64,000 bases of DNA, from assembly GCA_947243795.1 (NCBI GenBank), contig OX365941.1:620001-684000 (forward strand). The letters are read 5' to 3'. Below are positions 34,104-44,127 of the stretch, one piece after another; within the stretch, counting starts at the first letter, position 1, and the number at the start of each line of letters is the position of its first letter. Position numbers and translations under genes: made by a program. This stretch comes from Saccharomyces uvarum (lineage: Eukaryota; Ascomycota; Saccharomycetes; Saccharomycetales; Saccharomycetaceae). The notes beneath the pieces are model-generated. The model was not told where the DNA came from. It saw only the letters and a list, made by a program, of their open reading frames with translations, and did not search any database.

Positions 34104-35252
34104 ATGGTCACGTACGCGGGGAAACTGGTCCTGGCACCAATGGTGAGGGCGGGCGAGCTGCCCACGCGGTTGATGGCGCTGGCCCACGGCGCCGATCTCG
34201 TCTGGTCCCCGGAAATTATCGACAAGAAACTGGTCCAGTGCGTCAGAAGAGAAAACACCGCGCTGCAAACAGTGGACTACGTCGTGCCCTCCAAGGCCCA
34301 GGCAAGGCCCGAGACCCTGGTCTTTAGAACGTACCCGAAACTAGAGTCTTCCAAGCTGATCTTCCAGCTCGGGTCCGCCTCTCCGGCGCTGGCCACCCAG
34401 GCCGCTTTAAAAGTGATCAGCGACGTCAACGGTATAGACATCAACGCAGGTTGTCCGAAGCACTTCTCCATCCACTCCGGCATGGGTTCCGCCCTCTTGC
34501 GCACCCCAGACACGCTGTGCCTCATCTTGAAAGAGCTGGTCAAGAACGTGGGCAAGCCCCACGGCAAGCCAATCAGTGTAAAAATAAGGCTCCTGGACAC
34601 TGAACATGACACCTTGCAACTCGTCACATGCCTGTGCGCCACAGGTATCAGCAACCTAACCGTGCACTGCAGGAAAACGGAAATGAGAAACAGAGAGCAG
34701 CCCATCACCGACTACATCGCCGCAATCTACGAGATATGCCACTCAAACAACGTGTCGTTGATCGTAAACGGCGCTATCCGCGACCGTGCCCATTTCCATG
34801 AGCTGCAATCCAACCACTGGAACAACACCAAGATCGGCGGCATGATTGCAGAATGCGCTGAAAGAAACCCTGCCGTCTTCGACCACACTGCCAACGAGAC
34901 AAGAGACGTCCTGCCCTGGGTTTCCGCCTGTCGCGAGTTCCTGCAATGGGCAACCAAGTTCGAAAACCATATTGGCAACACAAAATACATGCTAAGCAGA
35001 ATCGTCCCCGGGAAATCGAAGTTTTTCCAATTTTTTGCCCGTTGTAAGACCCCAGAAGAGATCGATTACGTGCTGAAGCAACTTAACGATGATGGCCTCA
35101 CACTGACCGACCCCTCGGAATACCTGGAAAACTGCAGAACCCAGGAGAAAGCCTCGAAGAACGCCAACGCCAAGCAAAAGAGAAAACCGGCTGATCATAC
35201 GAATGACAATGTCAAAAAGCAAAAGATGGCCCTCCTCCCCACAGATGTATAA
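34104..35252 (+). CDS. SMM1: tRNA-dihydrouridine synthase 2
   Basis: 382 residues from ATG 34104; the frame is open 20 codons further up, but only to a TTG. TIM-barrel Dus fold: KLVLAPMVRAGELPTRLMAL (FMN loop), INAGCPKHFS with catalytic Cys117, VKIRLLD, LTVHCRKTEMR, and SLIVNGAIRD with GGMIAECAERNP (phosphate site). A Lys-rich C-terminal tail follows (KQKRKPADHTNDNVKKQK). Reaction: NADPH/FMN-dependent reduction of U20 in cytoplasmic tRNAs. It is two residues shorter than S. cerevisiae Smm1/Dus2. The 5' half is about 70-75 percent GC in places while the protein stays conserved. Confidence 0.96.
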   Translation: MVTYAGKLVLAPMVRAGELPTRLMALAHGADLVWSPEIIDKKLVQCVRRENTALQTVDYVVPSKAQARPETLVFRTYPKLESSKLIFQLGSASPALATQAALKVISDVNGIDINAGCPKHFSIHSGMGSALLRTPDTLCLILKELVKNVGKPHGKPISVKIRLLDTEHDTLQLVTCLCATGISNLTVHCRKTEMRNREQPITDYIAAIYEICHSNNVSLIVNGAIRDRAHFHELQSNHWNNTKIGGMIAECAERNPAVFDHTANETRDVLPWVSACREFLQWATKFENHIGNTKYMLSRIVPGKSKFFQFFARCKTPEEIDYVLKQLNDDGLTLTDPSEYLENCRTQEKASKNANAKQKRKPADHTNDNVKKQKMALLPTDV

Positions 35253-35375
35253 TATATTCTAAATAAAAACGTTTTTTTAAAAATATGTATATACGTATTG
35301 TTCTTAAATTTATATAGCAACTAAGTTAAATTACAGTGAATTTTTTTTATTTTATTTTACTTTACTTTACAGAAT

Positions 35376-38300
35376 TCATTTCAAGTTCTTTAGCAATTTT
35401 TCTTTATCGTCGGTAGATAACATCTTGATAACCTCAGACAACCCATCAATAGCATTGTCGTGATCGTTTCTGATCTTCTTAGCTAAATCTTGGGCGAAAC
35501 TTTCTAATTTCAAGCTCTTTAGTTTATCGTCCAAAGTCTTGTAGTTTTCTTCAATCCAAGTAGCCACTTGTCTATCATTATCATGGTCCACGGAAGCTGG
35601 ATACCAGGATCTAACTCTAGCAATCTTTTCCAATCTCGAAGCCTCGTTCATTTCATTGCTCAATCTTTTGATCAAATATTCTTCATTCAATCTTCTTCTT
35701 AGTCTCCAGAAGAAGAAACGACGTGCTTCGGTCCATTGCAACTCCTTGGAGATAACACCCTTGGCCACCATACGTGATGATCTGTCGTGCAAATCGGCAA
35801 ATTGAATACTGATTTGTCCATAAATTGGCAGTAGTTCTCTTTCACGGTCCGCTAATTGCTTGGAGATTTGTTGATGTAATTCTGGTGTTAAGCTCTTATC
35901 GGTTAATTTAGATCTCAATTCCCTGTATTTATCATCCAATCTGTTCATGGTGTCTAATAATTTTTCTCTACGGTATTTGATACCAACCATACCTTGTGGT
36001 TCAAGAACACCTGCTCTAGAGTTTACATCAGCATACATTTCCATTTGATCAGCATTGATAGTTGGATCAACAACGACCCACGAACCACCTCTTAATTCAC
36101 CAGTAGGTGGGATATAGATGATGATTGGTTGCTTGTAGTCCACTAATGCATCGACAATGAATGAACCGTACTTCAAAACTTCGTTAAACATATCACGTTG
36201 ACCACCAGAGAAACCTCTCCAGTTAGCCAAGATCATCATTGGCAATTGTTCACCATGATTGAAATCGTTAATAGCTTGAGCAGTTTTGAAGGCGGAATTT
36301 GGATGCCAAACTTGACCAGGTTCTTGAATTAATGTTTCAGCACTATTTGGATTGGCTGGATCAGCAGGAACCAAGTTCTCCACAGTTCTTGTTTCGACAC
36401 CAATAACACCTAATGGAATACCACCAAGACGAGCTCTACCAACAACAACACCTCTAGCCCAACCTGACAAGGTTTCAAAGAATGATCCCTTATCGAATAG
36501 ACCATATTCAAACCCATTTTCAGTTTCACGACCTTCAATCATCCATCTGACATCATATGGTTCGCCAGTCATTGGAGTGAAGTCCACTGGTCTATCCCAT
36601 GTATCCTTAGTTTCCAAAATTGGAACTGGCATATTACGCTTGGCTGGAATATAAGATATCCATTCGACAATCTTTTCTACACCGGCTAAGTCATCAACAG
36701 CAGTCAGATGTGAAACACCATTGTTGTACATGATTTGAGTACCACCCAGTTGTAAATTAGAAGTATAAACTTCTCTACCCAACATCTTGTTGATGGCTGG
36801 AGCACCAGTTAAAATAATTGGTTGACCTTCAACTTGAATAGCTCTTTGACCCAGACGGACCAAATAAGCACCAATACCAACGGATCTACAAGTGACCAAA
36901 GTAATGGTAAAGATGTCGTGATAGGCTCTTGATGTAGCACCAGCGATTAAACCAGAACCACGTAAACATTCGACACCTAACCCGTCTTCAGCACCAATGA
37001 TGGTCTTGATGACGAATCTTTCTTCACCATTGACGACAGTACGTTCAGTGAAAACAGAATTTTCTTTGTCAAACTTCTTCAAAGCTTCCATACCTTCACT
37101 AGTTAAGTACAAGTATTGGAAACCGTTTTCAGGATGAGCATCATCGTTCCATGCAACTTGGAATAAAGGAACAATTTCTTCAGCCATACCGATTCTAGCA
37201 CCAGAGTTAGCAGCCAAGTAGATTCTTGGAATACCACGCTTTCTAGCATATTCGGTGACCTTATTAAAGAACTCATCTTCTTGTGGACCAAAGGAACCAA
37301 TCTTAAACGTGATATCGTTAGCAACAATGACGAATTGACGGCCCCTTGGATATTCAGGTGTCTTTACAGTAATCTTAAAGGCAACCATACCAATAGCATT
37401 GGCACCAGGCTCTCTTTCCACTTCAGTCAATTCACCGTTTTCGTCTTCAATTAATTCGTTAGAATTGAAGAAATCGTCAGTCAGCTTAGTCTCTGCAGAG
37501 AAACTCTTCCATTGAGAGGATGAAGCTTGACGGAACAATTCTGGGAAATCATAAACATATGTGGTACCCATCAAATGTGCCTTGTAACGTTTTGGTTGCA
37601 ACCATTCCTTAACAGCGTAAGGTGTAGCAATAGGTCTTAAATGCATGGATCCAGGCTTACCCAAGGACTTGAATACCCATTCACCCTTTGCATTCTTAAC
37701 TTCAGTGTACATTTCAGTTTTGATGACATAACCAGAGACATTATTGATCAAAGCACGCAATGGCACAGGAGCACCTGTTTGTGGATCCTTGATGATAATT
37801 CTAATTTCAGCAGAAGAAACACGCAATCTCAATAATCTCTTACCGAATCTTTCCAAGAAACCACCAAAGGCGGCTTCAACATCTTCTGGAGAGATATCAA
37901 AGACAGCAATGAAATTAATGAAGATATGGTTCAAATCGGAGTTTGAAGTATCGGTAACTTCCAAGTTATCCAAGATATCACTCATCAATCTATTAGCTTC
38001 TGAAGTTAAATATTCTGGGATAGAAATGTCGTCACGGATATGTCCAGTTCTAATAATACCTCTTGTAAAGAATCTCTTATCTAATGGAGAAGTCTTACTA
38101 ACGGCTTCGTAGACATGGATGTTCCTGTTATCAGTGAAGATTGGCTTGATGTTGAAATTAGATAATCTTCCTAATTCCAATTGGAAAGCCAAAGCTGGTT
38201 CAATGTGACGAATTGTTTCATTTTCGTTATAGTTTGGACCATTGAAAGTATAGTATTTTGGATAAGAACCATCCTTGAAACCAAACATGAATGTGATACG

Positions 38301-41300
38301 ACGAATAGCAGCATTGATTAATTCTTGCTTATTCAAATCTAAGATTTCTCTCAATCTCACCAAAATATCCTCTTCGGACTCAAATCCTTCAGTAGAACCA
38401 ACACAAACGTTAGCAACGTTACTCAAGGATGCAGAGCTACCGGAACGATCAGGAGCGGGGCCGTTAGAAGAAAGTTGGTGACGAGGGATGACTTCCAAGC
38501 TTTGAGGCAAGATTTCATCAACATCATCTAAGTGGTCAACAGCCATCAAAATACCTTCTCTTAAAGGAGATGATTGACTGTTGGCGACGTATGACAAATC
38601 AGAAACAGAGACAGCTCTATTCATGCCCATTTTAGATTTAACGGTAGGGAAGGTAGAGAAGGCAGCTGAAGGCAATTGGAACTTCCATTCAACAATTGGA
38701 ACGGTGACACCTTCGTGGACTCTGATCTCACCTATAGTGTAAGCACGGTAAGCACGACGAATGTAGACTTGGGCAGCGGCAGCGGTAACAACTGGATCCT
38801 GATGAGTCAAAAATTGAAGTAAGACATCAAAAACGACGTAATTAGAATCAATCAAGTCCTTTAAGATATTCAAATCTGGTTCGGAACGTTTTGGATTGGA
38901 TGAACCATAGGCAACCTTGACAACAGAAGATTTTAAGATATGTTCAATTTGTTCAGTTCTCTCCTTAACGGATGGCAAAGCACCTTGAATCAAGATTTCT
39001 CTTGCTTGAAGAGCGACCTTAGCGGTGGCCTTGGATTCCAATTCAACGATATGTTGCAATGGAGTAGAGAAAATAGAAGACACTTTTGAAGATAGTTTGC
39101 ACAATGGTTGGTAATGCTTCAAGATAGCTAAGATCAGGTTATTCTTGGCTGAGACCTTTGAGTGAGACAAAACAGTCAAGGCAACCTTATCCAAATCTTT
39201 TGAATTTTCGTCACGCAATTTTAAGATGATATTTTCTTCACGGACATTTGGACCATTGAATAGTACTTCAACTTGATAATATTCATCTAAGAAATGAACG
39301 AAGATGGAGTGTTCATGAGCTTCTAACCCGTTGGAGTATTTTTGAGCGATATCTGTTAATGGTTCCACAACAGCTCCCAACAACTTATCAGGGTTGTATT
39401 CAGGGTTCTTAACGGCCATATCAATCAGTTTGCCTAATTGTCTGGCTGGGAAAACAGCAGCACGTCTTAAAGAACGCGAGACCAATTCTTCCATTTGCTC
39501 ATCTAGCTTGGGAGGCAGTCTTGAATGTAGGGCGGAGACATGTAATTTCCATTCGGAATAAGGCAGTTTTGGATTTCTCAGGACTTCAATTAATTGTTGT
39601 AAAGAGGCATTCATAATGACTTGGTTATCGTAACCCTTCAAGATATTTTCTAGAGTAGACACCAAAGATTTGAATTTATAAGCAGGCTTGGTACCTTCAA
39701 TAACTGGAGAACCGAAATCTGGAAGCATACCTTCAAATGGTAGAGCGTGCTTGACCTTGGATGGATCATCAAGAGTCAAAATAGCCATGATGTCACCTGC
39801 AACAATGGTAGACCCAGGTTGCTTTAGTAGTTGAACAATACCGTTTTCTTGGGAAATCAAGGGCATTTGCATTTTCATGACTTCAATTTCCGCATACGGT
39901 TGGCCCTTGATAATGTGTTCACCATTTTCGACGGAGAACTTGACTAACTTACCAGGGGATGGAGTCCGCAATTGGGTTGGATCGTTTTCGACTTCCAACA
40001 GAGTGGTCATGGAGTCGACAGACAATCTTGTGGCAGCGACTTCTTCCTTCCAGTAGATGGTGTGGGATTTCCCGCCAATGGCAATCAAAAGACCACCGTC
40101 TGACAGTTGACGTAGTATGATATCACATTTGGAACCGTTGACAAATAAAGTGTAACGGTCGTTACCGGACTTGGCCACGGTGAACTTGTACCTTTTACCT
40201 TCGTGAATGAAATCCACAGGGAACATGGTCTGTAACAGGTCCTTGGACAAGACTTGACCCTTTTGCAAGGAGTCGATGTACTTGTGACGAGCTTCTTCAG
40301 ATGCTAAGAAGGCCTTAGTAGCGGCACCGCAAATGACGGCCAGGGTGGGGTCTGGCTTTTCAGCAGTCATCTTGTGGGTGATCAAATCGTCTAACCAACC
40401 GGTGGTGATTGTGTTGTCTTCGAAGTCTTCAGTCTCCAAAAGCTTGATCAAGTACTCCACGGTGGTTCTGAAGTCACCTCTAATGGATAGTTCCTTTAGG
40501 GCAACAACCATGTGTTTTCTGGAGGCCTGTCTGTTTTCACCAAAGGCAAAGATATGACCGAACTGAGAATCTGAAAAGGAATGAATATTACCATTATTAC
40601 CCACGGAGAAGTACCCCCAGACGTTGGAAGAGGAACGGAAGTTCAACTCATGCAAAGTACCACCGGATGGCTTGAACCCATCGTTTGGATCTTCTGATGT
40701 GATACGACATGCGGTACAATGGCCCTTGGGGATGGGTCTTCTTTGTTTCCTGGTGGCATCTTGGGTCTTGAACTCGAAATCGATTTCCGAGGCAGAATGC
40801 GGGTTCATGCCGTACAAGGTTCTGATGTCACTTATTCTATGCATAGGGATACCCATCGCGATTTGTAATTGGGCTGCAGGCAAGTTAACGCCGGAGACCA
40901 TTTCCGTGGTAGGATGCTCGACTTGTAGTCTTGGGTTCAGTTCCAAAAAGTAGAATTTCCCGTCATCGTGAGAGTACAGGTATTCCACAGTACCGGCAGA
41001 GACATACCCGACCAGTTTACCCAGTCTGACAGCGGCCTTTTCCATTTCGTGGAATGTTTCCGCCTTGGCAATGGTCACTGGGGCTTCTTCGATAATTTTT
41101 TGATGACGTCTTTGCACGGAACAATCTCTACCGAACAGGGAGATGTTGGTACCGTACTGATCGGCCAACAGTTGGACTTCCAAATGGCGCGCTCTGCCGG
41201 CCAGCTTCATGATGAAGATGGGGGAGCCCGGAATCTCGTTTGCCGCCTGCTGGTATAGCGTGGCAAAGTCTTCTGCGCGCTCGACTTGTCTAATACCTTT

Positions 41301-42077
41301 ACCACCACCACCTTCGGAGGCCTTGATCATGACGGGGAACCCGATGCGCTGGGCCTTTACCAGACCGTCTTCAGGGGAGGTGCAGCAACCCTTCTGGTAC
41401 ACGTCGTCGTCGACAGAGACCAGCCCGGTTTTCTCGTCCAAGTGGACTGTGTCTACACCGGTACCGGACCATGGGATACATGGCACTTTGGCGCTTTGAG
41501 CGACAATGGTCGACGAGATCTTGTCACCAAGGGACCTCATGGCATTGCCTGGAGGCCCAATGAAGATGACTTTCCTCTTGGAGCGGGCCAGTTTCTCGGG
41601 CAACAGCGGGTTTTCGGAGGCGTGGCCCCAGCCGGCCCACACGGCGTCTACGTCTGCTCTCTCGGCGATGTCTACGATCAAGTCTACATTGGCGTAGTTG
41701 TTGTTATTTGTGCCACCGGGCACTTCGATGTACTGGTCGGCCATACGGATGTACTCCGCGTTGGCCTCCAGGTCCTCTGGCGTGGCCATGGCGACGAACT
41801 GGACAGTCCTGTCATCGCCGAACGACTCGTACGCCCACTTTCTGATCGACCTGATCTCCTTGACGGCGGCAATACCGTTATTTGCTATCAGGATCTTGGA
41901 GATGACCGTGTGGCCACCGTGGCTGTTGACAAAGTCCCTTAGCGGCGACTCCTCTAGCGTATCTACTGTATTGAGACCGATGAAGTAGTCGGGGAGTTCT
42001 GTGTGTCTTTCCGAGTAGTTTGTAGTTTCGTACTCCATCTTCTGTGGAGACGACTCGAATAAGCTTTCTTCGCTCAT
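35376..42077 (-). CDS. ACC1: Acetyl-CoA carboxylase (cytosolic, multidomain)
   Basis: 2,233 residues, exactly the S. cerevisiae length. Biotin carboxylase (about 60-570; KASEGGGGKGIRQV ATP-grasp loop, EAPVTIAK, FLELNPRLQVEHPTTE); BCCP with biotinyl Lys735 in EVMKMQMPL; the large central regulatory region (about 800-1480); carboxyltransferase N- and C-lobes (about 1490-2200; ANSGARIGMAEE, GLGVECLRGSGLIAG, ANWRGFSGGQRDMFNEV). Reaction: ATP-dependent carboxylation of acetyl-CoA to malonyl-CoA, the committed step of fatty-acid synthesis; inhibited by Snf1. The first roughly 350 codons are GC-rich and the remainder AT-typical. It is divergent from TIM23 and converges with SMM1. Confidence 0.99.
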   Translation of the reverse strand: MSEESLFESSPQKMEYETTNYSERHTELPDYFIGLNTVDTLEESPLRDFVNSHGGHTVISKILIANNGIAAVKEIRSIRKWAYESFGDDRTVQFVAMATPEDLEANAEYIRMADQYIEVPGGTNNNNYANVDLIVDIAERADVDAVWAGWGHASENPLLPEKLARSKRKVIFIGPPGNAMRSLGDKISSTIVAQSAKVPCIPWSGTGVDTVHLDEKTGLVSVDDDVYQKGCCTSPEDGLVKAQRIGFPVMIKASEGGGGKGIRQVERAEDFATLYQQAANEIPGSPIFIMKLAGRARHLEVQLLADQYGTNISLFGRDCSVQRRHQKIIEEAPVTIAKAETFHEMEKAAVRLGKLVGYVSAGTVEYLYSHDDGKFYFLELNPRLQVEHPTTEMVSGVNLPAAQLQIAMGIPMHRISDIRTLYGMNPHSASEIDFEFKTQDATRKQRRPIPKGHCTACRITSEDPNDGFKPSGGTLHELNFRSSSNVWGYFSVGNNGNIHSFSDSQFGHIFAFGENRQASRKHMVVALKELSIRGDFRTTVEYLIKLLETEDFEDNTITTGWLDDLITHKMTAEKPDPTLAVICGAATKAFLASEEARHKYIDSLQKGQVLSKDLLQTMFPVDFIHEGKRYKFTVAKSGNDRYTLFVNGSKCDIILRQLSDGGLLIAIGGKSHTIYWKEEVAATRLSVDSMTTLLEVENDPTQLRTPSPGKLVKFSVENGEHIIKGQPYAEIEVMKMQMPLISQENGIVQLLKQPGSTIVAGDIMAILTLDDPSKVKHALPFEGMLPDFGSPVIEGTKPAYKFKSLVSTLENILKGYDNQVIMNASLQQLIEVLRNPKLPYSEWKLHVSALHSRLPPKLDEQMEELVSRSLRRAAVFPARQLGKLIDMAVKNPEYNPDKLLGAVVEPLTDIAQKYSNGLEAHEHSIFVHFLDEYYQVEVLFNGPNVREENIILKLRDENSKDLDKVALTVLSHSKVSAKNNLILAILKHYQPLCKLSSKVSSIFSTPLQHIVELESKATAKVALQAREILIQGALPSVKERTEQIEHILKSSVVKVAYGSSNPKRSEPDLNILKDLIDSNYVVFDVLLQFLTHQDPVVTAAAAQVYIRRAYRAYTIGEIRVHEGVTVPIVEWKFQLPSAAFSTFPTVKSKMGMNRAVSVSDLSYVANSQSSPLREGILMAVDHLDDVDEILPQSLEVIPRHQLSSNGPAPDRSGSSASLSNVANVCVGSTEGFESEEDILVRLREILDLNKQELINAAIRRITFMFGFKDGSYPKYYTFNGPNYNENETIRHIEPALAFQLELGRLSNFNIKPIFTDNRNIHVYEAVSKTSPLDKRFFTRGIIRTGHIRDDISIPEYLTSEANRLMSDILDNLEVTDTSNSDLNHIFINFIAVFDISPEDVEAAFGGFLERFGKRLLRLRVSSAEIRIIIKDPQTGAPVPLRALINNVSGYVIKTEMYTEVKNAKGEWVFKSLGKPGSMHLRPIATPYAVKEWLQPKRYKAHLMGTTYVYDFPELFRQASSSQWKSFSAETKLTDDFFNSNELIEDENGELTEVEREPGANAIGMVAFKITVKTPEYPRGRQFVIVANDITFKIGSFGPQEDEFFNKVTEYARKRGIPRIYLAANSGARIGMAEEIVPLFQVAWNDDAHPENGFQYLYLTSEGMEALKKFDKENSVFTERTVVNGEERFVIKTIIGAEDGLGVECLRGSGLIAGATSRAYHDIFTITLVTCRSVGIGAYLVRLGQRAIQVEGQPIILTGAPAINKMLGREVYTSNLQLGGTQIMYNNGVSHLTAVDDLAGVEKIVEWISYIPAKRNMPVPILETKDTWDRPVDFTPMTGEPYDVRWMIEGRETENGFEYGLFDKGSFFETLSGWARGVVVGRARLGGIPLGVIGVETRTVENLVPADPANPNSAETLIQEPGQVWHPNSAFKTAQAINDFNHGEQLPMMILANWRGFSGGQRDMFNEVLKYGSFIVDALVDYKQPIIIYIPPTGELRGGSWVVVDPTINADQMEMYADVNSRAGVLEPQGMVGIKYRREKLLDTMNRLDDKYRELRSKLTDKSLTPELHQQISKQLADRERELLPIYGQISIQFADLHDRSSRMVAKGVISKELQWTEARRFFFWRLRRRLNEEYLIKRLSNEMNEASRLEKIARVRSWYPASVDHDNDRQVATWIEENYKTLDDKLKSLKLESFAQDLAKKIRNDHDNAIDGLSEVIKMLSTDDKEKLLKNLK

Positions 42078-42356
42078 TGTTGGGTTTTTTTTCTCTCTTT
42101 TCGGGCGCTATTCTCGGGTGGCGAAAAAAAGTCAAAGACAAAAAAGCAGTTAATATGCTATTGTATTTGTATTTGTATGGTATCGTATGGGATTATTGGA
42201 ACACACGAATAAATAATATAGGGTTTTTTAATTTCCTATTTCTTGCGGTTTTGAAGCGTGAGAGGGAAGGGGGAGAGGGAGGTAGCTTTAATGAATCTGA
42301 ATTCCAATCCGGGTTCAAATAGTTTTCTAGTTTATTATTCAAAAAAAATGAGAAAA

Positions 42357-42381
42357 GGGGGGAAGGGGGGGGGAGGAGGGG
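42357..42381 (+). repeat. G-tract with quadruplex potential, ACC1 promoter
   Basis: G-runs of 6, 9, 2 and 4 separated by one or two A, about 280-305 bp upstream of ACC1. Four or more G3 blocks with short loops can be formed. Confidence 0.8.
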
Positions 42382-42735
42382 AGAAGATGTAGAATATATA
42401 AACTTCTATAAGCACATGCACCGATCACTGACTGATTAAAAAAAACCGAATAGCACAACAAATATATATAGAGATGCAAACTGCGATTTCAAATCAGGGA
42501 AAACGGTTTTGTTTTTTTTTTTATTATCTCCAGGCAAACTGTACTGTACGAAAGGGATAAAAGAATAGAAGAGGAAAGAAAAGGAGAAGAAAGCAGAACA
42601 ATTGTAGAGCCGATAACAATTGTAGCAGTGATTACGCTGGCCTGTAGTGTACCGGATTACGAATGGGCGTGCTGTTGTTCTTATATATCTTGGCGCTGAT
42701 TGAGTCTGTAGCCTGGGGCCACCAACCGGTACGGC

Positions 42736-42759
42736 GAGAGAGAGAGAGAGAGAGAGAGA
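42736..42759 (+). repeat. (GA)n microsatellite
   Basis: About twelve GA dinucleotide units in the ACC1/TIM23 intergenic region. Simple repeat. Confidence 0.9.
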
Positions 42760-42820
42760 AGAGAGGCCATAAGCGGTTGAATTTGAACTTTGACTTGTTG
42801 GCACAACGCGCGCGCGGCCG

Positions 42821-42831
42821 CCATGTGAAGA
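42821..42831 (-). promoter_or_regulatory. Inositol/choline-responsive element (ICRE) of ACC1
   Basis: Minus strand TCTTCACATGG matches WYTTCAYRTGS at every position. Known: Ino2/Ino4 bind this E-box variant and coordinate ACC1, FAS1/2 and phospholipid genes, with Opi1 as repressor. It lies about 745 bp upstream of ACC1. Confidence 0.7.
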
Positions 42832-43132
42832 TTGCAGCGGGCTACGATTCGGTGGGCGAGGAAATTTGTTGGGCGCTGTTCAACAAGAGAGAGCATTCCC
42901 CGTTGGATGATACAGTCCAGGGAGGCATATCGGGCCCAGCGGCAGGCAAGTGGCGAGGACGAGAGGTGGTTGGGCCCGGAGTTGAGTATTTCTTGTATTG
43001 GTGGAGGAGGCCACGGCGGCGTGATGCGGGCTGAGCTCATTGTGACGTCGCTGGGTCGCGCTTTGCTGCCCAACACTGCCCGGTACGAACTGGACACTGA
43101 GTATGGACGCTTAGGGAGCCAAGAATCGCTAA

Positions 43133-43172
43133 GGCGCCCAGCGCCTGTTACCCGGGCGCTGGGCGCCCGGGT
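43133..43172. repeat. Nested GC-rich inverted repeats around a Reb1 site
   Basis: Arms 43133-43145 (GGCGCCCAGCGCC) and 43155-43167 (GGCGCTGGGCGCC) are perfect 13-bp complements around the 9-nt spacer TGTTACCCG. A second perfect hairpin overlaps the right arm: ACCCGGGCGC (43150-43159) with GCGCCCGGGT (43163-43172). Confidence 0.92.
43148..43155 (+). promoter_or_regulatory. Reb1 binding site
   Basis: TTACCCGG, the Reb1 core TTACCCG with the favoured following G, about 315 bp upstream of TIM23. Known: Reb1 is a general regulatory factor that positions nucleosomes in divergent promoters. Confidence 0.65.
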
Positions 43173-43467
43173 GGTCGCTGTGCACGGCGGCGCAGCGACT
43201 GTGTAATCTGGTTTGTCTATGGAAGAAAAATACTGAAAAAAAAAAAAAGACAGCGACAGATAGAGAGAGAGGAACCTTTTTACCTTTAAGTAGGACAAAG
43301 GGACTATTCTGCGTGCTAGATCGAACCCGAGAACATAGTACGCTGCCGCGCTCGCCCCATCGCCCCCCCAAGCTTTCTTTCCTGCTTCTTTTGCCTGTAC
43401 ATACTACAACGTCGTTATAACGTATCAATAACGCACCAACACTAGAAGATCGACCATATATATAGAC

Positions 43468-44121
43468 ATGTCGTGGTTTTCCGGAAACAACACGCCAGCC
43501 GCTGACGCGGCTGGCGACACAGGCAAGCCCAAGGAGCTGTCGTTCAAGCAGAGCCTGGGCTTCGAGCCGAACATCAACAACATAATAGCGGGTCCCGGCG
43601 GACTCCACGTGGACAGCGCCAGACTGCATCCCTTGGCGGGTCTCGACAAGGGCGTGGAGTATTTGGACCTGGAGGAGGAGCAGCTGTCCTCGCTGGAGGG
43701 CTCGCAGGGCCTGATCCCGTCCCGTGGGTGGACCGATGACATGTGCTACGGCACCGGGGCCGTGTACCTGCTGGGACTCGGTGCCGGGGGTCTTTCCGGG
43801 ATGATGCAGGGCCTGAAGAACATCCCGCCCAACAGCCCGGCCAAGCTGCAGCTGAACACCGTGCTGAACCACATCACCAAGCGCGGACCCTTCCTGGGCA
43901 ACAACGCGGGCATCCTCGCACTGAGCTACAACATCGTCAACTCCACGATCGACGCGCTCAGAGGCAAGCACGACACCGCGGGCTCCATCGCTGCAGGCGC
44001 CCTCACAGGCGCCGTGTTCAAGTCTTCCAAGGGCCTGAAGCCGATGGGCTACTCCTCCGCCATGGTGGCCGCTGCGTGCGCCGTCTGGTGCGCCGTCAAG
44101 AAAACCCTGCTTGAAAAATGA
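43468..44121 (+). CDS. TIM23: Mitochondrial presequence translocase channel Tim23
   Basis: 217 residues (S. cerevisiae 222). The intermembrane-space N-terminal half (1-95) contains the conserved LGFEPNINNIIAGPGG and DLEEEQLSSLEGSQGLIPSRGWTDD. The C-terminal half has four hydrophobic segments of the Tim17/22/23 family (YGTGAVYLLGLGAGGLSGM; NNAGILALSYNIVNSTID; GSIAAGALTGAVFKSSKG; MGYSSAMVAAACAVWCAV). Known: it forms the TIM23 import complex with Tim17, Tim50 and Tim44. The extreme N-terminus (MSWFSGNNTPAADAAGDTG) is the only strongly diverged part. Codons are heavily GC-ending, unlike other genes here, and generate a spurious long antisense frame. A Puf3 motif lies in the 3' region. Confidence 0.97.
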   Translation: MSWFSGNNTPAADAAGDTGKPKELSFKQSLGFEPNINNIIAGPGGLHVDSARLHPLAGLDKGVEYLDLEEEQLSSLEGSQGLIPSRGWTDDMCYGTGAVYLLGLGAGGLSGMMQGLKNIPPNSPAKLQLNTVLNHITKRGPFLGNNAGILALSYNIVNSTIDALRGKHDTAGSIAAGALTGAVFKSSKGLKPMGYSSAMVAAACAVWCAVKKTLLEK

Positions 44122-44127
44122 GCAAGA

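Larger units (their letters stand above)
42078..43467. promoter_or_regulatory. Long divergent ACC1/TIM23 promoter region
   Basis: 1,390 bp, the longest gene-free stretch outside the centromere. From the ACC1 side: T-runs, a purine/G-rich quadruplex-like tract (42357-42381), another T-run near 42513, a GA microsatellite (about 42736-42759), an ICRE, a GC-rich block (about 42930-43180) with nested inverted repeats around a Reb1 site, and an A-run (about 43238-43249). Long frames here are compositional artefacts. Confidence 0.7.

Noticed and set aside
41286-41942. 218-codon plus-strand frame antisense to the ACC1 biotin carboxylase region
   Set aside because: Confined exactly to the GC-rich part of ACC1 and without similarity to a known family.
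42309-42319. GGGTTCAAATAG resembling a tRNA T-arm upstream of ACC1
   Set aside because: No acceptor stem, D-arm or anticodon arm can be built around it.
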